DNA of 64,000 nucleotides from Lineus longissimus. Its lineage: Eukaryota; Nemertea; Pilidiophora; Heteronemertea; Lineidae. The notes under the pieces were generated by a model. It did no database searches. It was given only the letters and a program-made list of their open reading frames with translations, and had not been told where the DNA came from. The translations under genes and the position numbers were made by a program. Positions 37,430 through 49,302 of the stretch are shown piece after piece (positions within the stretch are counted from its first letter, which is position 1; the number at the start of each line of letters is the position of its first letter). Location: NCBI RefSeq assembly GCF_910592395.1, contig NC_088310.1, positions 5,339,501 through 5,403,500 on the forward strand, written 5' to 3'.

Positions 37430-38394
37430 TCAAAATTACCGTGTAGGAGAGGTTTTGCCCGCCATTCAAGGGTTTGTCGTAAAGACTCAGTGCGTCTTCA
37501 AATGAAGACTGCATAAACAGGACAGGTTGTGCCTGCCAGTGAAGAGAACATCGTCAGGACCAAGTACGTCTTTCAGTGAATGACAAACATACAGTGCTGG
37601 TTGTGCCTTCAATTCAAGAGTACATCGACCAGACTGAAAGCGTCTTCCAACGAAGGCTACACATTCAGGACTGGTTATACCTTCCATTCAAGAGTACATC
37701 GACCAGATCGAAAGCGTCTTCCAACGAGGGATGCACATACGTGACTGGTTATACCTTCCATTCAAGAGTGCATCGACCAGACTGAAAGCGTCTTCCAACG
37801 AGGGATGCACATACGTGACTGGTTATACCTTCCATTCAAGAGTGCATCGACCAGACTGAAAGCGTCTTCCAACGAGGGATGCACATACGTGACTGGTTAT
37901 ACCTTCCATTCAAGAGTGCATCGACCAGACCGAATGCGTCTTCCAACGAGAGATACACATACAGGACTGGTTATACCTTCCATTCAAGAGTACATCGACC
38001 AGACTGAAAGCGTCTTCCAACGAGGGATGCACATACGTGACTGGTTATACCTTCCATTCAAGAGTACATCGACCAGACCGAATGCGTCTTCCAACGAGAG
38101 ATACACATACAGGACTGGTTATACCTTCCATTCAAGAGTACATCGACCAGACTGAAAGCGTCTTCCAACGAGGGATACACATACAGGACTGGTTATACCT
38201 TCCATTCAAGAGTACATCGACCAGACTGAAAGCGTCTTCCAACGAGAGATACACATACAGGACTGGTTATACCTTCCATTCAAGAGTGCATCGACCAGAC
38301 TGAAAGCTTCTTCCAACGAGGGATACACATACAGGACTGGTTATACCTTCCATTCAGGAGTACATCGGCAAGACCGAAAGCGTCTTCCAACAAT
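37430..38394 (+). repeat. 74-bp minisatellite, about 13 copies
   Basis: The period is exact: GGTTATACC recurs at 37,673, 37,747, 37,821, 37,895, 37,969 and on to 38,339. Two unit types alternate irregularly, one with GGGATGCACATACGTGACT and one with GAGATACACATACAGGACT. The first copies (from about 37,430) are more diverged. Since 74 is not a multiple of three, frames rotate and the open reading frames across it are by-products. Confidence 0.95.
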
Positions 38395-38548
38395 TGGACG
38401 GGAAACAACGTAGTCCGATCGGGGTCGTAGGCTTGCAGTTACCCCGTTTACATCGACGAAGGAAAGCAAGTAGGACTCCAGAGAACATGGAACCCAAGGA
38501 GTATTTTATTACCGTGAAACATTGCATGCCTACCCTCTCCGCCGAGCG

Positions 38549-38574
38549 TATTTATTTATTTATTTATTTATTTA
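38549..38574 (+). repeat. (ATTT)n microsatellite
   Basis: Six tandem TATT/ATTT units. Confidence 0.9.
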
Positions 38575-38839
38575 ATCGTACATAATCATTCAACAGAGTG
38601 CAGTGCTGTATTGTGCAGTGAGAAAAATAAATAGATGGAAGAACATTTTAAAAACAAGCACGGTCTTGTCTGGGCATTTATGAGCTCAGCGATGATGATA
38701 AGGATGATAGATGTCAAAGTCGTTGACCCCACTCAACTGGAAAGTGGAGTAGGGTAAAACCGAAATAATCTACATAATTTTATGTTGAACTTGAGCCGGC
38801 AGACATTAGTCGACCGCCATATTACTGCTATCATATCAC

Positions 38840-39410
38840 ATTTCCCTAATATCGTCGCGACTTCAACAGGAACCTCAATTTTTCAGTAGAGGTTACCTTC
38901 TTGTTGTTTGCGCGGGTTCCCGGTCGCTGACTAAAGCTTTAAAAGCGGTGCAATTTCGCATTAAACTTCAAAGCAAGGTCGATCCTCAACGAGATAGAGG
39001 AGTGTTCTGTTCAAGTTCCTGCTGATGAAGCCGCCAGTTTCGATCCATCTCTGATAAACAAATAGGAAACAAATAATCCGATGTTCAGTAATCCACTTCT
39101 TTCAGCAGAACAAAAACATTATTCCGATGCCCTGAGGGAGACTGGCCTCTTTCACCTTGGCAGGGAACAGGGCTTGGAGACAGGAAGCTAAGAACACTCA
39201 CACGTGCAGTAAGCACCCTTGTGACGTGGCTAACAACCAGGACCAGTTTTAATGGTTGTTCCCAATTAGAGTGTAAAGTATCCATGCTCATAACGGTGAC
39301 ACGTTTGTAATTGAAGAAGAAGAAAAAAGCTTGTGGTGCGAATGTATATTTTATTGATATGAACTGGCTGTTTTTGACACTGAGTTTGTTACATCATTAG
39401 ATTGATTCTT
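38840..39410 (-). repeat. Dispersed repeat, most complete copy
   Basis: Parts of this stretch recur elsewhere in the window. ATATCGTCGCGACTTCAACA also occurs at about 41,805. A GATGAAGCCGC segment with neighbouring CACTTCTTTCAGC recurs at 43,085-43,210. The block with TTGGCAGG and ATATTTTATTGATAT recurs at 57,300-57,690. Only here are all three modules contiguous. No transposase or terminal repeats were recognised. It overlaps the 3' UTR of the SDR gene. Confidence 0.6.
39350..39355 (-). terminator. Candidate polyadenylation signal of the SDR gene
   Basis: AATAAA on the minus strand, about 430 bp after the SDR stop. It lies inside the dispersed repeat, so the signal may be repeat-derived. 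The equivalent AATAAA occurs in the related block at about 57,645. Confidence 0.4.
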
Positions 39411-39785
39411 TTTAATGTGGTCAACACAAACATTATCGGAAGTTTTTGGCAAAATGTCAGCATCACTTTGGACACAGGACATGCACTTGGTGAACGTCTG
39501 GTCAACTAAAAATAGCGCGGGATAGTCCAACCATCGAAACTAGGCTATAAATTAGGTATAATTCCACACATCGCACTGCAGAGTCTATTTCAATGGGCCA
39601 ATCAAAACAAGGATATATAGCTCCCTAATACAGCCTCGGTCTCATGAATGATCGCCATTTCAGGTTCCATTTACAATACATCATGTGGCGCATGGTATTC
39701 TCACCGGGGTTAGCATCTAGTGATTTCGCATTCCGCATCTCGCGGTTTATAATAAGCCCTTTGTGACTTCCTTGTTGATAGCAAA

Positions 39786-41308
39786 TTACTTCTTGGTAGC
39801 TGCAATTGTTGTGGGATCTCCGAAACGTTCCCCATTCATCGCCGAATAGCCGCCATCTATCGGCAGACATGACGCAGTTATGAATGAAGCCTCTTCGCTC
39901 AGTAGGAAGCAAATGGCTGAAGCGATTTCATCCGGGTCTGCTAAACGTCGTGTTAAGTGGCAGTTACTGTAGTAATCGGTGGCTTTCTCGCGGCTTCCGA
40001 AGGCCTTAGCTATCTGTAATATAAAAAAATAGGTCTACTTGTCGGAAATACGAAAATAAGTAACGATTAGCACAGATCATAATTTGAACTCCATGGGAGG
40101 TAAGGGGCAAATCACCGTAAGGTATGAGCTATTATCCTGATTTGGGGCAGTATACCGTGCGGTACATGTAAATACCTCTGGTGTATATGTTGCTGCTGGC
40201 TCAACACAGTTTACCCGCACTTTCTTTTCAATCAAGTCGAGCGCCATATTGCGGGTCATCTGAGCTATGGCGGCCTTGGTGGCGCAGTAAGTCATCCGCA
40301 TTGGCAGAGCCCTGTGGCCACCACCACTACCCATGTTAACAATGGCACATCGATCATCTGAAAGAATAGAAGATGTTTTGTTGGAAGCAGCAACAAGCTA
40401 TAAAACGAAAACGCGGTGACTGACAAACCGCCTCCTTCTCCATACAGTTTCCCATCTTGTACTTGATAAAATGCTGCTCCAAACGGGTTGATTTGCTACT
40501 CCTACGACATGTGGCGAAAAACGGTTCGATGACTCGAGTTGGCGTGTGACGACGATCGAGATGCAAAAGAAAACAATTTCAATTTTTTTAATCACGATCT
40601 TGAGCGACTTTTTACAAACCTTTTTGCATGTACTGCTGACAGACCTTAACCATATTGGCTGCACCCTCAACATTAACTCCCCAAGAGCGGACCCAGTCTT
40701 CGTGGGTGACATTGGTAGCACCTGAAGTAATTGTGATGAAGAAATGTCTGGCGTTTATGAATAATGAATAAGTTCAGTGCTATCGTTCAGAAATCAATTT
40801 TGTTGTCATGATATTTTCGTTATACGGATCATTTGCATTGTGAATGATGCTAGCATTAACAGACATGCATACATTCGTGGTGCATAGCTGGTAATGAGTA
40901 AATTACATCGCGCTCAAAAATTATTCTTTCGCATTGTTGCCCTGTTCACATACCTGCAGAACAGAAGTCCACTGCATTGTTGACCAACAAATGAATGCCT
41001 CCGTACTTTTCAACCACCTGTCTCACGCCTGCTTCAACAGCGTCCATCTTGGATATGTCAACATTATACTGCGTTACCCTTTCAGCGTCACCCTTTTCTG
41101 ATAACTCGGTTGCCAATGCTTTACCCAAGTCGTCGTTTATATCAAATATGGCCACCATTGCGCCATCATTTGCAAGTCTGGTTACAGTTGCTCGGCCAAT
41201 ACCAGAGGCTCCTCCCGTCACTATTGCAACACGGTCGGTGAAGCGCTCTCTGGTACCTGCCAGTATTGGCCCCATCCGGGGAAACGGAAATCCGTTATCT
41301 GCCGCCAT
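39786..41308 (-). CDS. Classical short-chain dehydrogenase/reductase, complete
   Basis: Four coding exons, 41308-40954, 40721-40620, 40357-40176 and 40013-39786, give 288 residues. The Rossmann motif TGGASGIG (about residue 28) follows VAIVTGG. An Asp closes beta 2 (VAIFDIND), which favours NAD over NADP. Next come the NNA box (LLVNNAV), the catalytic Ser in NMGSGGG, and the YCATK form of YxxxK. The end ITASCLPIDGGYSA is typical of the family. The start ATG is one base after an acceptor (ttttcag), so a non-coding first exon exists. The protein is likely a soluble oxidoreductase; the substrate cannot be told from sequence. The family is large, so no gene symbol is given. Confidence 0.92.
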
Positions 41309-41352
41309 TCTGAAAACTGAAGAAAAATGGCAGTCGAATGATGTAAAAAAAC

Positions 41353-41382
41353 CAACATCGATCACGATCGCGATCGATGTTG
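41353..41382. promoter_or_regulatory. 30-nt palindrome upstream of the SDR gene
   Basis: CAACATCGATC and GATCGATGTTG form 11-bp perfect arms around an 8-nt loop rich in GATC/CGATCG. It lies 45 bp upstream of the coding start, inside the 5' intron or promoter. It could be a dimeric protein-binding site or a cruciform. Confidence 0.5.
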
Positions 41383-43374
41383 CCTGCACGTTCAGTACAA
41401 CAGTATAATATAAGCTACACATGGTGTAAACTATTGAAATTTTAGCTATATTGCGGCATGCAAGCAGGTAGGCCTATCGTATTTGAGCGGGAAGCAAGCA
41501 CGTCCGACGGGCCATATCCAAGGAAGAATCCTGGACGAAAAACCTTTAGTGCTAGTGCTTTCAATGTACATACCCGCTCCACCACAGAAATGCAATGGCC
41601 TACCTTGAAGACGATCGATGTTCGAAGTCACCTTTTGAAAGTGGAGCAGAGCAAGACAAAAAAAATAATGTTGTACGAAAGCCCAGAAGGCTCAATCATT
41701 TGAAATTCGAAATTCTCTGGCCATGGGCCTGTACTAAAGGCCAATAGAAAGTACAATGTACAGACATGCTTTTAGGAGAGTCAATCACCATAGATTGCTA
41801 TGACAACGTCATATCGTCGCGACTTCAACAGGAGTTTGCTCCTTTTCCGTAGAGGTTCCCTACTTGTTACTTGACGCGGATTCCCGCTCACTAAGTAAAA
41901 CTTTAAATATATCCAGGGCGTGGGATTTACCGAGCCAGAAGGATTAATAACTCACACAACGTAGTGAGTGTAATGGTTACGTGTATGTATAAAGTGTAAA
42001 CAAAATTCATATATCCATCATGTCCATCGAATCTGAAAAAATTTGTGCAGACCCATGACAGTTCCGGTTCCGGTACAGTTTGTTGCATTCCATACGGGCC
42101 GCGCTTGCCGATCCTGCTTTCACGACGCACCGCAACCACAGTTACCATGATTCCCATTGTTTCCTTCCTCGTGACGCAATTATTTCATGACGTCATGAGC
42201 CATTGACCATTCACGCAAGTAGATTTATTCACACCGGCGCCACTGAAGTGCGGGTGTGGGACATCATGATTTTAAAAATCGTCTGCTAGAACATACAGGA
42301 CAACAACGTCGGCGGAGACAGTTGTGACATTTCATTGCAGACGAAGTAAACGTCCTCTTCTTCTCGATTTACGTACTTTACTTCAAAAAAGTCAGTTTTA
42401 ACACTACTGCACAAATATAGAGTGGTCATAATGTTCCATTTGCATAGAGATTTGACGGACTGTTTTGGAAATTCATTCCAACCATGCAACTGTTTCAGAA
42501 ATGAGAAAAAGCTCCTGGGTGTCATGACATGCATTCAATTATTATTTCACCACAAATAGCTGCTTCTTCCAGCAGATATGAGACAGCTACCGCGGCGGGG
42601 ACTATTTCTTTATGGGGCCTTATTGTTCAGCGTCTCCAAGGAATTCTATTTTTAGAGTCTAATGGGTGGGGTGGGGGGGGGGGGCCTTCCCCCCAATGTA
42701 CTGACTAAAACCTGTCACTTTCAGAGAACGGGGGAGGGGGTTTGCGGGACTCATCCCAAATGTACTGGCTATATATGTCAGAAGGACGGGGGTTTGGGGG
42801 GCTCCCCCATGTCAAACAGTTGTGTGAGTTCGCTAGAGATTGCTCTTTACATATTACCCCTGCTTGCCGCTTGTTGTATAATGCTGATCTCTTATAATGA
42901 CGTTTTTGCCAATGTTGCGAGGTAGTTTTACAGGACGTCGCTAATTTCAGGCAGGCGTATGGTTCCACCAAACACCAAGTTCAATGATTTTTCAAAATCA
43001 TCCTCTTTGGAGAAGTCACGGTCCTACTGGAAGCCATTTTTGTAGGCAAAACCAACATAGTATCATGCCTAAGTTGTCCTTTTAACAGCTGTGCAGTTTC
43101 GCATCAAGCTACAACGCATAGGCTATCCTCAACAAGATATATTTCATGATCTGGCTGATGAAGCCGCTACGTTTCTTATCCACTTCTTTCAGCGGAACAA
43201 AGACAATTTTCTAACTAGAATTCCGAAATTTGCTGGTAGCAAATTTGATAGTCTCCAGATAGTCGTCATGTCAACCGAGTGGAAACCGAGTAACAAACTC
43301 GACTGTAGTCAAACTACGAAGAAGAACGTGTGCAAATACTCGAGTCGAACGCGTTCGAATTAACAGCCTGAGTG
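41383..43374. other. Repeat-fragment region without a gene
   Basis: Contains dispersed-repeat fragments at about 41,805-41,905 and 43,005-43,260, and a MITE piece at 42,812-42,860. A G-run region at 42,662-42,690 could form G-quadruplexes. The open frame at 43,091-43,363 covers the repeat fragment and is not credible as a gene. Confidence 0.5.
43005..43260 (+). repeat. Dispersed repeat fragment
   Basis: The first 80 bp (…AAGTCACGGTCCTACTGGAA… to the GTTGTCC end) match 60,175-60,245 in an intron of the ependymin-related gene. The rest matches 38,950-39,115. Confidence 0.6.
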
Positions 43375-43382
43375 TAGTATTT

Positions 43383-43800
43383 ACTTGCGGTTACAGACAG
43401 GTCGTCATCATTGTATTTACGCATGCGCGAGTAACCGGATGTAAACAAATCCACGTGTTTTTGGAGTAATAAAGTCCTTTTACTCTAAGGTTGAAATAAA
43501 ATAATTCAGGCATAAATGCCCATATGGGGGAGTTGTTTTTATTTTTATTTTCTACTAATTAATAGGGGAAGGAAAATCCAAATTATTTTAAAAAGTGTGG
43601 TTCAACTAAATAACTGTAGATTGCATGATGACAAGCCAGGAAAAATCCAGTTATTTCATGGAATACCGGCATTCTGTAAATAAAAGCACGTGGAAAGATA
43701 TAAATATCTTCAATCAAATGCACGTGACTTAATTTGTTTAAATATGGTTACTCGCGCATGCGTCAATACAATGATGACGACCTGTCTGTAACCGCATGTT
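43383..43800. repeat. 418-bp MITE with ~50-bp terminal inverted repeats and 8-bp target duplication
   Basis: The left arm contains GCGGTTACAGACAGGTCGTC and then CGCATGCGCGAGTAACC. The right arm is its near-perfect reverse complement (GGTTACTCGCGCATGCG, later GACGACCTGTCTGTAACCGC). TAGTATTT flanks both ends (43,375-43,382 and 43,801-43,808). An 8-bp duplication fits a hAT-type non-autonomous element. Confidence 0.85.
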
Positions 43801-43808
43801 TAGTATTT

Positions 43809-45489
43809 GACCTTGACCCGATACTCTCGTCAAACTCGCAGCACAAAAACGCATCTAAAGCATCGAAATATTCTGAGTTCTGAAAAATCGTTTTGCGATA
43901 ATCCATGAATCGAATTGGGTTTCTTTATAATACCTCCATCGTCCCATCGCTCGACTAACTCCTGAGAATATTAATGACGTCATTATGACGGGGCGGAGCT
44001 TATGCTAATTTATCAGCGTCGGCATGTTGGGAGAAGACGGTTGTGAGGGCACTAACATTGGAATAACGCTAAAAGCAGTAGTTGGTTTTAGGGTTGGCCG
44101 TTAGGCGCCGCAGGCTCATGTGCGCGTGTTAGCTGCGCGCGCACTAGCTGCCCTGAGACTGTGTATTTAAGGTGTAAATAAATGCACGTGTATAAACACA
44201 GACATGACATGTCAGCCGGCTTTTTCAAAAGAGGGAGATTGAACATGAAAACAAGACAAAACATAACATAAAATTTGCATCAATCGATATTAAACCTTGA
44301 CCAGAGCCTACATCATCGGAATGTCTTGGGCTAGCTAGTAGAAATCCGAGAATGTCTGATTTAACGAGCAGAAAATGTTAGAATCACGGTGCTGCCCTGA
44401 TCACGCCCACTTTTCTGTGTTGTGACTGTGTATTGACTATTGTGAATTTTGTGTGTTCCAACGCTAACCCTAACCCTGATAACCTCACCAGTTGCTCCAA
44501 AACTGCATTGATGGTTCGGTAAAGGTAGGAAATATAATAATATTACATGAAACATGGCTTTATATTGAAATAAAAGTTTGTTCATATGATATAAAGTCAC
44601 TTAAGCTAAGGACACTTTAACTTTGTCACATCCTTCCTCCTTGTCTGTTTTAACACTTTCTCTGATTTCATTAGTGATTTATCCCAAGGTCTATTGTTTT
44701 TCTGTTACAAAGGAGATATGTAGTGTTCCTTTATGCATGGAAAACTGGTTTGAATGAGTTATTTTTTAACAAAAACAAATGATGTGGAAGACAAAATTAT
44801 GACTGTCCTTCAGAAAATGGCATTTTCAACTCGTTCGGCACCACCAACAACCGAGAAAAATGTAAAAGACCGTTGGTCTTGAATTAGATCTGTGCAGAAT
44901 TGGGAATATATCAGGAAATTGTCCCAGTGGATGAGGTGATTTTAGGCAATTCTTAGGCGTATTGCATTATTGCTTATTTTGGCCCTTTTTGACCGATCTA
45001 ACCCTTATATTTTCTGTAATTCACACTGAACAACTTACTTTTAGTCCGTTTCATCATTTGTAATCCCCTCATACCAAAAACAGATAAAAAAAACTATAAT
45101 TCATAATTTTAGGTTTTTCGGTTGACTTTAACTGAAAATCCTTATAGACCCCAACCCTTAGTACCTGATTTATCAGTCGAATATGGCAAATATACTTTTT
45201 TTGGTGGAAATGATCTGGAACAATCATTTATTCATATAAAGCTGGTATATATGTCCATCGCACGGTAAATTTGTTTTTTAATTGAATTTTTTTGAAAATA
45301 GCCCCAAAAAGTACCCCGCCCAATATTGAAAGGGTCCATTTGAACCCTCCAAACGTAGTCGATTTGCACCGAATGCTAAATAATGTTGAGATCTATGCCC
45401 TACCAACAAAATATGATGAAATGAAAACATTCGTAATGATTTTAGCTGTAATTTCAGCCATTATCTAAAGAGCCCCTTCCGCCGCCTCT
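43809..45489. other. AT-rich intergenic DNA
   Basis: No gene, splice-site series or repeat with clear ends was seen. Two copies of CTAACCCT near 44,465 resemble telomere repeats but are too few to matter. Confidence 0.5.
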
Positions 45490-46670
45490 TTTCTGTTATA
45501 TTCCTGATGGAGACAAGTCTTCAGTGTGCTGTCCCAATCAATCAACAAGATAGTCTCATAGAGATGATATTTATAGAGACAAGTATTCAGTGTGCCCTCC
45601 CAATAAGTCAACAAAATGTCGCATGGAGGTGTCACTTATGGACACATGACTGTCTTGTCTCAATCAGACAACAAGATTGTCATTAAGAGATTCCCTTTTG
45701 GAGGCAAGTCTTCGATGTGCTGCCCCAATCAGCAAGGTGTCCTCATATAGATGTCACTTATGGAAACATAGTCTTGTCTCAATCAGAATACAAGATGGTA
45801 TCAACAAGATGTCCCTTTTGGAGGCAAGTTTTCAGTGTGCTCTCGAAGGGATGCCACTAGAGACAGGTCTTCAATGTGCTGTCACAATCAGCCTACAAGG
45901 TGTCCGCGTACATATGTCACTTATGGAGACATGTCTTGTCTCAACCAGACAACTAGATGGTCTCAAAGACATGTCCCTTTTTGATGCAAGTCTTCAGTGT
46001 GCTCTCGAATGGATGTCTTTTATGGAGACAAGTCTTCAATGTGCTGTCACAATCAGCCAACAAGGTGTCCTCATACATATGTCACTTATGGAGACATGTC
46101 TTGTCTCAATCAGACAACTAGATGGTCTCAAAGACGTGTCCCTTTTTGAGGCAAGTCTTTAGTGAGTTGTCGAAGGGATGCCACTTATAGAGACAAGTCT
46201 TCAATGTGCTGTCACAATCAGCCAACAAGGTGTCCTCATACAGATGTCACTCTTGGAGACTTGTCTTGTCCAATCAGACAACAAGATGGTCTCATAGAGA
46301 TGTCCTTTATGGACGCATATCTTCAGTGTGCGTGCTGCACCGAACAGACAACAAGGTGGTCTCATTGAGATGTCACTTATGGAGACTATGGTGTGCTGTC
46401 CTGATCAGACAAAAAGGGGGTCTCAAATGGATGTGTTCGGTGTGGTCTCAAAGGTATGTAGGCATGTCTTCAGTGTGGTGTCCCAATCGGTCAACAATAT
46501 TTTGTCGTAGAGTCTAGAGCGTTCCTTATGGAGGGAAGTCTTCGGTGTGCAGTCCTAATCGGACACCAAGATGTTCTCAAAGAGATATTGCTTATGGAGC
46601 CATATCTTGGTGTGCAGTCTTTAACAGACAACAAGGTGGTCTCACAGAGATGTCACTGCGATACAAAGAA
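45490..46670 (+). repeat. 66-bp minisatellite (22-codon period), diverged
   Basis: About 17 imperfect units built on GAGACAAGTCTTCAGTGTGC, then ACAACAAGATGGTCTCA, then GATGTCACTTATG. Because 66 is a multiple of three, one frame stays open for 161 codons (45,677-46,162) and encodes repeating MSLxETxLQCA… units. There is no promoter, splice or family evidence for a protein. Confidence 0.85.
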
Positions 46671-46975
46671 GAGTCACAGAAATGAACTTTAGCCTAGTGA
46701 AAAAGATAATAGACAAGGCGATAGATTTCAGGTCATTTAATTATTATTATCTGCTCTGCTCATTGCCCACACCAAACCCTTATTCAAGACTTTAAAATTA
46801 TTAGAAGTAACAGATATACACACTCTACTACAAATGAAGTTTCTACACAAATTTTTCAATAATTGCGATCTGGGTTACTTCATTCATGCATCAAAACAAA
46901 TGACCAAATACATCCTCACAATACTAGAAACGGGCAGAAATCAATAATCCCACGATCCCGACTAAACATTAGGAA

Positions 46976-48083
46976 ATGAAATGGCCAGGGCCATTGTGCT
47001 CACCTCATGTGGAGGAAAGATGGATAAAGAGCATGGTATTGTGTCATATAGTGTTAGGTTTGATGTAGGTCCAAGCAATTACAATTTCCCCAAAATGGTC
47101 AATTTACAGAACATTCGACCTCTGTGACCTTGAAAAGTAGGTCAAATCAAAGAAGACCCGGGTGACACATTGAATGGTTGTTAGAATTAGATGTACCTAT
47201 GATATAAAATTGGTGCCAATCGGGCAAGTCATTACTAGGAATAATGGCAATTTGAAGAATTTAGCCCCCTCCCTGGAGGCCAAACGGCAAATCAGATTGC
47301 ACCAAACTTCGGTACCTGAGATCACCCGACCAAGGGGTACATGTGTACTTAATTTGTGATCAATAGTCATTGCAGTTAAGAAACGTGCCATAGTTACGGC
47401 CTGACGGCGAATTTACGCCATTTGACCTCTGTGACCTTGACAAGAAGGTCAAATTAAAAACCTGTGTGACATATACTGTATGGTGGTTAGATGTACCCAT
47501 GATATCAAATTGGTGGCAATCGGGCAAGAAGTTAAGGAATAATCACATTTTTAAGGTTTTTGGATTTTGCCCCCTGGTGGTCAAGTGGTGAATCATATTG
47601 GACCAAACTTCGGTCCCTGAGATCACCTGACTAAGGGGTAAATGTGTACCAAATTTGGTATCAATAGTCATTGCAGTTCAGAAACGTGCCATTGTTACAT
47701 CCTAACGGCCAATTTACACCATTTGACCTCTGTGACCTTGAAAAGGAGGTCAAATCAAAAACCCGGAGGATATATGATGCACCTTTGCTAGAAGTACCTA
47801 CCATATTTTTTTCAAAATTTCCCGACTACTATTAAGGGAGATATTGCATATTTTCACTTTTAACGTTTGGCCCCCTGGTGGCCAAACCATGAAACGAATC
47901 GGACCGAAACTTGGTCTCCAAGGTGTCATTACATAAGGGTACATGTGTACCAAGTTTCAACTCAATAGCTCTAACAGTTACGAAACGTGCCCTGCTAACG
48001 GACGACGGACGACGACGATGACGACGACGGACGACGGACGCCACGGTATGGGATAAGCTCACCTTTGCTAAGAGGTGAGCTAA
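46976..48083 (-). repeat. 1.1 kb interspersed repeat, copy B
   Basis: Same element as at 19,032 but reversed, with all three internal units and both terminal structures. It differs from copies C and D at few positions by eye, including a ~10-bp deletion before GCCCCCTCC near 47,262. The GAC tract is short and interrupted. Confidence 0.85.
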
Positions 48084-49302
48084 AAATACCATTTTTGTCA
48101 CTCAGTAGAACCTCTCTATTAAGGACACCATCGGGACTGCCAAATGCTGTCCTTAATAGAGAGGTATCCTGATTAGAGAGGTCATATTGAATGGAAACTT
48201 GGGCACTGTCATGTTTCTCAGGAAAGTCAAGTTTTTCAGATAAATGCCAGAAAAAGCCATTATCTCTCGTCAAAGGGCTCTAGTTGAGATGAGGCACGAG
48301 CGAAGAATGTAAATGTAATGGACGCCATTTTTCAAAACTTTCCAAGATTACTCAAACAAATTATTACAGAAGATGATTAACGAGTGTCGCGTAAATGAAT
48401 ACCCACATTGCTTGATTACACGACACACCTCAATCTTTTATTTTAACTTTATATTCAAAACTTAAACATTGTGTTTCTTGCGAATGACCAATGGTGCGCA
48501 GTCAACCTCTTGAATCCCGGTGACCGACCAGTCAGTCATTTTGAAATAATGTTTTTTTCCCCAACGACCGACAGGTCGGTCTCAGTAATATTTTTATTCC
48601 CTTGAGCTGGGACGCTATTTTATTGCTGGTTTTAGCGTGTTTGATGTACAGTAGGGTCAGTTAGAGCATGCCTGGGTAGATGGTGCCTCGTCACCAGACT
48701 TTGGTGGTTGTATGCGGGCGCCATACATCGTGAACGTCAGACCCAATTTCGCAACCACGTGACCACCCTGGGATCCCGTGATTTTCAAGTTTTGGGAGTC
48801 AAGAGGTTAAACGCGGCAAACCAATCTAGAATGATCTGGATCGGTCAAGATCACTGGTTCCGTGTAAATGGCCCTCACGTGTCTGCATAGGTTATGGTAT
48901 TCCAACCACTTCAAGCACTTGGTTTGGTACCAAAATTATTAAAGGACCTTAGGCATTATTAACCCTTTGGCTCCCGAGGCCTATGTAACGCGATGTACCG
49001 AGATTTTTTACCAGTTTTATGCAAAATAACGTAAAAATACTTTTAAATATTGTACCTCCTTCATTATGCATCCTTGATTTATAGTCATAGTTCCACCTAT
49101 TGTTGTGTATTTGGTTGAGACGGTTGTATGTGTAACGACGACAACAACGAGTAATGGCGAGGAGTTTAAGATGTCCGCGCCCACCCATGAGAGCACGTGC
49201 GATGAACATTTGTAAAGTTTGATTGATTTTGTAGCAAGCAAGGAGAAATAAACGTTGTTTTGTTTAAGAGGTTGAGGAGTTATATCAATATACAGTCCCT
49301 AC
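48084..49302. other. Intergenic DNA with a MITE fragment
   Basis: 48,105-48,195 matches the left part of the MITE at 11,907 (AACCTCTCTATTAAGGACACC, in two pieces). Beyond that no gene was recognised. Confidence 0.45.

Noticed and set aside
37576-38303. Long open frames across the 74-bp minisatellite
   Set aside because: The period is not a multiple of three, so the frames come from rotation through the same unit, not from a protein repeat.
43091-43363. 90-codon plus-strand frame (…FRIKLQRIGYPQQD…)
   Set aside because: The same DNA recurs at 38,950-39,115 with frame breaks, so it is dispersed repeat sequence.
44463-44480. Telomere-like CTAACCCTAACCCT
   Set aside because: Only two units; chance or an ordinary simple repeat.
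37430-46670. CRISPR array (evenly spaced repeats)
   Set aside because: Both arrays are direct tandem repeats without unique spacers, in a eukaryotic genome with introns.
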